Of a stretch of 41,642 nucleotides of DNA, positions 38,639 to 41,642 are shown one piece after another. The notes beneath the pieces are model-generated. The model was not told the DNA's origin. It did not search any database and worked only from the letters and a program-made list of their open reading frames with translations. The stretch comes from a virus. How positions within the stretch are numbered: the stretch's first letter is position 1; each line of letters opens with the position of its first letter. Location of the stretch: positions 1 to 41,642 of IMG/VR virus record IMGVR_UViG_3300027971_002711, one strand, 5' to 3'. The position numbers were made by a program, and so were the translations under genes.

Positions 38639-39339
38639 TAAAACTTAAACCTTTACTAGAAAAAATACAAGAGTTTAATCCTTCTAATATAAATGCTGAA
38701 TTTAATAAGATAGCTGATATATGTGAAGGATTAGGTAACCATGAATTTCTTTCAAGAGAATTTGGCGTCGAGGCTGGGTTTGGATTATATCTTGTATATA
38801 CAGAAGAATGGACTAAAGGAAAGATTGGATTAAATTTAAGTTACGAACCAGAAATAAAAGCATACTTTACTCAACTAACCGATAAATTCGGAATGGATCA
38901 TATAGTATATACTTCTTATAAAAGTTCAAGAGGCGGCTTCTTTGGCCGTGAATATTTAATGATACCAATATCTCCATTCAAAACAATTTGGAGTCCTAAA
39001 GTAAATGATATTTATTCTAATATAAGTCAAGCAATAAAAAAGAATGAGCCCGTTCAGCCTATGATAGATTCATATGTGGATGATTGGCCAACGCAATCTA
39101 CAGGAGAAGTATTGGTAGATTGCGATCAATATTATTTATTGAATTTTAAGCGCTTTGCAGATTTATATGGTTGGATGACGTCATCAAGAATACAAGCAAA
39201 TAAACAATTTCATGCACCAAGACCAGGAAAGAAAGCTGATCTACTTGCAGTTACCACTTATAGTGAATTAGCGCCATTTTTAAATTGGTATGCTGAAGAA
39301 TCAAAATTTGATACCCCATTAAGCGATAGACCTAGATAA
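38635..39339 (+). CDS. Tagged protein H (short tag), 234 aa
   Basis: The tag is MIKLKPLLEK; it keeps [L/I]-x-E as Leu-Leu-Glu9. The body is a single alpha/beta domain (EAGFGLYLVYTEEWTKGKIG, FGMDHIVYTSYKSSRGGFFG, YLMIPISPFK) with a Tyr/Trp-rich C-terminal half (DCDQYYLLNFKRFADLYGWM). No named family. The ATG overlaps the previous stop by 4 nt. Confidence 0.72.
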   Translation: MIKLKPLLEKIQEFNPSNINAEFNKIADICEGLGNHEFLSREFGVEAGFGLYLVYTEEWTKGKIGLNLSYEPEIKAYFTQLTDKFGMDHIVYTSYKSSRGGFFGREYLMIPISPFKTIWSPKVNDIYSNISQAIKKNEPVQPMIDSYVDDWPTQSTGEVLVDCDQYYLLNFKRFADLYGWMTSSRIQANKQFHAPRPGKKADLLAVTTYSELAPFLNWYAEESKFDTPLSDRPR

Positions 39340-39340
39340 T

Positions 39341-39838
39341 ATGATAAAACTTAAAACATTATTAAAAGAAGTAGGAGAAGGCGTTACGCCTTATCAATGG
39401 AGCGGGCCTCAAGAACAATCTGGAAATATTAATTATCATTTTACTACAGAAGATAATGATTCATATCGTGTCGTATTTACTGGCATTGAAGGGAATGATT
39501 GGAGATTGGATTTTTATGTTAAAGAATCTAAACCCAATAGTGAATATGATTCGGGTACAGTAACTAATAAAGGCAGACAATTTAAAATCATATCTACAAT
39601 AATGGATATCATGAAAGATTTTATAGAAGAATATCCTGCAGATGCTATTGTATTTTCAGGCGCTGACAAAGAAGGATCTAAAACAAATCAAAGGGAAGAG
39701 TTATATAAGAAATATATCATAAAGAATATTCATTTGTTGCCAGGTTGGGATACAAATATAGATATGCCAGGGCAAATAGGACATCTTTCTATATTTAGGG
39801 AAGAACCTTTAGATGATATGCAATTATCAATAAAATAA
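39341..39838 (+). CDS. Tagged protein I (short tag), 165 aa
   Basis: The tag is MIKLKTLLKE then Val. The domain (YRVVFTGIEGNDWRLDFYVK, GRQFKIISTIMDIMKDFIEE, PADAIVFSGADKEGSKTNQR, LYKKYIIKN) is a pattern shared with small proteins of many T4-like marine phages, with a strand pair, helix and a core F-S-A-D-K/E segment. Function unknown. It is the last short-tag gene; a promoter-like motif follows its stop. Confidence 0.78.
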   Translation: MIKLKTLLKEVGEGVTPYQWSGPQEQSGNINYHFTTEDNDSYRVVFTGIEGNDWRLDFYVKESKPNSEYDSGTVTNKGRQFKIISTIMDIMKDFIEEYPADAIVFSGADKEGSKTNQREELYKKYIIKNIHLLPGWDTNIDMPGQIGHLSIFREEPLDDMQLSIK

Positions 39839-39844
39839 AAAATA

Positions 39845-39878
39845 ACGGTTGTTTATATAAAAGTATATAATTATATTA
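39845..39878 (+). promoter_or_regulatory. Candidate phage promoter (second ACGGTTGTTTA)
   Basis: ACGGTTGTTTA (39845-39855) is an exact copy of the 11-mer at 76-86. TATATAA follows at 39864 and TATATTA at 39872-39878, with ATG at 39891. The 52-nt gap here is one of the larger ones in the window. The exact repetition of an 11-mer at two gene starts 39.8 kb apart argues for a shared transcription signal. Confidence 0.5.
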
Positions 39879-39890
39879 AAGAAAAAGAAG

Positions 39891-40238
39891 ATGAATAAAA
39901 ACATATTAAAGACTCTTATAAAAGAGTGCTACAAAGAAGTATTAGCAGAAGGGTTTGATGACCAAGAAGCTGAATTACCTGCTACAAGAAGTGTAAATAT
40001 GGGTGATGCTCCAAGTAAAATTGATTTAGGTGTTAATACTAAAGCATCTAGTAAGATAAGTAAATTACAATCTGCTATCGATCAATTAAGTACCACTCTT
40101 AAAACTAACTTAGATCTTTATAAAGCTGGTCAAATGTCAATTGCAGATTATAAAGTTGCTGTAGGAGATATTCCAGTAAAGCTTAAAGGTTTAGTTGCAG
40201 CATTAGAGATGGAAATAGGAAAGACAGCTAATATATAA
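39891..40238 (+). CDS. Tagged protein J (long tag), 115 aa
   Basis: The tag MNKNILKTLIKECYKEVLAE then Gly is a diverged long form. The rest is an acidic linker (FDDQEAELPATRSVNMGDAP) and a helical coiled-coil-like end (KISKLQSAIDQLSTTLKTNL). It is preceded by its own candidate promoter. No catalytic motif. It fits the internal-protein group by tag and size. Confidence 0.75.
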   Translation: MNKNILKTLIKECYKEVLAEGFDDQEAELPATRSVNMGDAPSKIDLGVNTKASSKISKLQSAIDQLSTTLKTNLDLYKAGQMSIADYKVAVGDIPVKLKGLVAALEMEIGKTANI

Positions 40239-40271
40239 TCAATATGGATAATCCTCCGCGAGAATTAAGAA

Positions 40272-40505
40272 ATGACATTCAGAGAAACATTCAAGAAAAA
40301 CATACTAATGATAATATTGATGGCGGCTACATTTTTTCTGCCACTTGGCTTCGATGTATTGTTCGCTCTAATCATGCGTTGGACAGAGTCTTTTTGGGTT
40401 ACGGATGTAATTTTTTATTGTATATCTCTATCATTCTTTGGGCTTTATTTTTACTTAACTAAAAAATGGGGCTTTAATAAAAATGGACTACCAAAAAATC
40501 TATAA
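40272..40505 (+). CDS. Small two-helix membrane protein, 77 aa
   Basis: The chain reads MTFRETFKKN, then hydrophobic helices at about 11-34 (ILMIILMAATFFLPLGFDVL) and 44-63 (DVIFYCISLSFFGLYFYLTK), ending in a basic tail. Similar two-helix proteins with L-P-L-G-F-D occur in other large phages. I prefer this frame over one starting at 40244, whose product lacks organised hydrophobic segments until its end. It overlaps the endonuclease gene by 23 nt. Confidence 0.7.
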   Translation: MTFRETFKKNILMIILMAATFFLPLGFDVLFALIMRWTESFWVTDVIFYCISLSFFGLYFYLTKKWGFNKNGLPKNL

Positions 40506-41226
40506 TAGTATAATCGAAAATGCTCGATTAGAAAATAGAAATAAAGGCACTTCTAAATATTATGAGTCACATCATATTATACCAAGATGCATGGGCGGTA
40601 ATAATAATAAATCAAACCTTATCTTACTAACTGCTAAAGAACATTTTATAGCTCATAGATTATTAACGTTAATATATCCGGATAATAATAAATTAGTACG
40701 AGCTTTATGGGCAATGAGTACGATGAAAAATAATATTCAAATTCGACATATTATATCATCTAGAACATATGAAAATCTTAAAATCGAATATGCAAGAATT
40801 AATTCTGAGAGAATAATTACTGATGAATTTCGAAATAAGATATCTAAAGCACGCACTGGTAAAACTCATACCGAAGAGACTAAAAAGAAAATATCAGAAA
40901 TAACAAAAGAGAGATTGTCAAATCCAGATATTAGAGCTAAGTTTTTAATTCATTGTGAATCTAAACGAGGTATTCCTTTATCACAGCAAACGAAAGATAA
41001 GTTATCTAAATCTTTAAAAGGTCGAATAGTATCTATAGAAACTAAAGATCGTATGAAGATATCAAATAAAATCAATGCTATAAATCAAAAAAAGCCTCTA
41101 AAAGATATAAGGTCAAATATAGTATATCTAAAAAAGCCAGATCTAATTAAAGACTTGAATATCTCTAATAGAGAATATCTTAAATTACTAAAAATGAATA
41201 TTTTAATACGAATAGATAATTATTAA
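40483..41226 (+). CDS. HNH homing endonuclease with NUMOD3 repeats, 247 aa
   Basis: The catalytic part is YYESHHIIPRCMGGNNNKSN (about 26-45), giving H30-H31, then Asn45 and LTAKEHFIAH (His54, His58), an HNH/HNHc site. At least two NUMOD3 DNA-binding motifs follow: KISKARTGKTHTEETKKKIS and LSKSLKGRIVSIETKDRMKI. Such genes are mobile: they cut a target site in phages that lack them and spread by repair. It is free-standing. It overlaps the membrane-protein gene by 23 nt, which suggests it has disturbed its flank. Confidence 0.92.
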   Translation: MDYQKIYNSIIENARLENRNKGTSKYYESHHIIPRCMGGNNNKSNLILLTAKEHFIAHRLLTLIYPDNNKLVRALWAMSTMKNNIQIRHIISSRTYENLKIEYARINSERIITDEFRNKISKARTGKTHTEETKKKISEITKERLSNPDIRAKFLIHCESKRGIPLSQQTKDKLSKSLKGRIVSIETKDRMKISNKINAINQKKPLKDIRSNIVYLKKPDLIKDLNISNREYLKLLKMNILIRIDNY

Positions 41227-41229
41227 TAT

Positions 41230-41514
41230 ATGAAAATTTCGCCACAAGGTAATTATACATCACCTGCAAATCAAGTATCCGCAATGGATACAAGCTTAAG
41301 AGATAAACTTAAAAAACGATTGAAATATGTTGTTCTTGATTTTTTAACGGACAATCCAGAATATGATATAACGACTGGTAAAGACACTATGATGCATTCA
41401 GTATATTCATCAGATATGTATTTAGAAGAATCGATTAAGTCTTTAAATTCTTTAACGGAATTATTTAATATGATTAATGAACATTATTCGATATTAAATG
41501 AATCAGGAGAATAA
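41230..41514 (+). CDS. Hypothetical protein, 94 aa
   Basis: The N-terminus is flexible (MKISPQGNYTSPANQVSAMD), then a basic helix (SLRDKLKKRLKYVVLDFLTD) and an acidic tail with a late helix (ESIKSLNSLTELFNMINEHY). No membrane segment or motif is visible. It starts 3 nt after the endonuclease stop and overlaps the following DUF5522 gene by 17 nt. Confidence 0.65.
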   Translation: MKISPQGNYTSPANQVSAMDTSLRDKLKKRLKYVVLDFLTDNPEYDITTGKDTMMHSVYSSDMYLEESIKSLNSLTELFNMINEHYSILNESGE

Positions 41515-41642
41515 GAGTGAAACCAAACTTAAAGAAGGATTACATTATTACATCGAAGAAGGCAATTACGTATTTACAGAGCTATATCATAGATCGCGCG
41601 GTTACTGTTGCAGGAATGGATGCCGACACTGCCCTTATACAA
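41498..41642 (+). CDS. DUF5522 family protein (partial, runs off the right edge)
   Basis: From ATG 41498 the frame is open to the end. It contains LKEGLHYYIEEGNYVFTELY and then HRSRGYCCRNGCRHCPY, the DUF5522 signature (E-G-x-x-V-F-T, R-G-Y-C-C-x-x-x-C-R-H-C-P-Y). The four-plus Cys probably bind a metal. DUF5522 is a short protein of unknown function mostly found in Bacteroidota genomes, so it supports the host assignment and may have been acquired from the host. It overlaps the previous gene by 17 nt. The C-terminus lies outside the window. Confidence 0.8.
   Translation, partial: MNQENKSETKLKEGLHYYIEEGNYVFTELYHRSRGYCCRNGCRHCPYT

Noticed and set aside
40244-40462. 72-aa frame overlapping the small membrane protein
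   Set aside because: The product has no organised domain and covers the same bases as the two-helix protein in another frame. It starts close behind the 40238 stop, so it is not fully excluded.
1-41642. tRNA genes or other structured RNA genes
   Set aside because: By reading I saw no cloverleaf-like sequence or T-loop GTTCRANNC box in the few gaps; a tRNA scan would decide.
1-41642. Recoded stop codons as in some large phages
   Set aside because: TAG, TGA and TAA each end well-supported genes (for example 1692, 16175 and 18380), so no recoding is needed.

Overview
This window is best read as part of a large tailed-phage (myovirus-like) genome infecting a Bacteroidota host. The phage side rests on DUF3310, small holin-like membrane proteins, a NUMOD3/HNH homing endonuclease, an Hc1-like DNA-binding protein, dense one-strand packing with ATGA and TAATG stop/start overlaps, and a block of proteins with a T4 internal-protein-like N-terminal tag. 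The Bacteroidota side rests on a secreted protein ending in a type IX secretion (T9SS) sorting domain, signal peptides ending in A-Q, A/T-rich start contexts without Shine-Dalgarno sites, an Hc1-like histone of Bacteroidota type and a DUF5522 gene at the right edge. DNA is about 70% A+T. TAG, TGA and TAA all act as stops, so the code is standard. I see no tRNA, CRISPR array, insertion sequence or integrase. No stretch over 300 bases lacks a gene.

Layout. (1) 1-1692: small hypotheticals, a lipoprotein and DUF3310. (2) 1697-8854: an envelope/secreted module: a 16-bp inverted repeat covering the start codon of a cohesin-like/dockerin-like/T9SS protein, a membrane-anchored charged protein, two holin-like proteins, a CsgG-like lipoprotein, a Lys/Glu-rich protein with a possible beta-barrel, a C-type lectin interrupted by a LamG domain, and a small secreted protein. 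(3) 8841-9239: the only minus-strand gene. (4) 9288-10735: a PD-(D/E)XK nuclease and a SLOG-like protein. (5) 10785-30184: a roughly 19-kb glycan island with about 16 known or likely glycosyltransferases, an RfbH/E1-like sugar dehydratase, two SDR sugar enzymes and an FkbM methyltransferase, plus a few small genes including a tagged 2H phosphoesterase. (6) 30216-32995: small genes, two zincin metallopeptidase-like proteins and the Hc1-like histone, closed by a clear intrinsic terminator. (7) 33079-40238: a cassette of proteins sharing N-terminal tags of two related kinds ('MIKLKxLLKE' or 'KLxxLIKEEIxxILKEG') with a third zincin and small basic peptides among them. (8) 40272-41642: small membrane protein, homing endonuclease, hypothetical, partial DUF5522.

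Most interesting interpretation. Twelve proteins (eleven in 33-40.2 kb plus the 2H phosphoesterase at 14.7 kb) begin with a short basic amphipathic segment ending in [L/I]-x-E. This resembles the capsid-targeting sequence of T4 internal proteins (MKTYQEFIAEA type) and the [L/I]-x-E cleavage site of the T4 gp21 prohead protease. I infer a large set of proteins loaded into the head and possibly injected, including a 2H phosphoesterase that could act on cyclic or 2'-5' nucleotides. Separately, the phage appears to use host secretion routes (Sec, lipoprotein, T9SS) to place lectin-, cohesin- and CsgG-like proteins on the host surface, and carries a complete-looking surface-glycan remodelling island.
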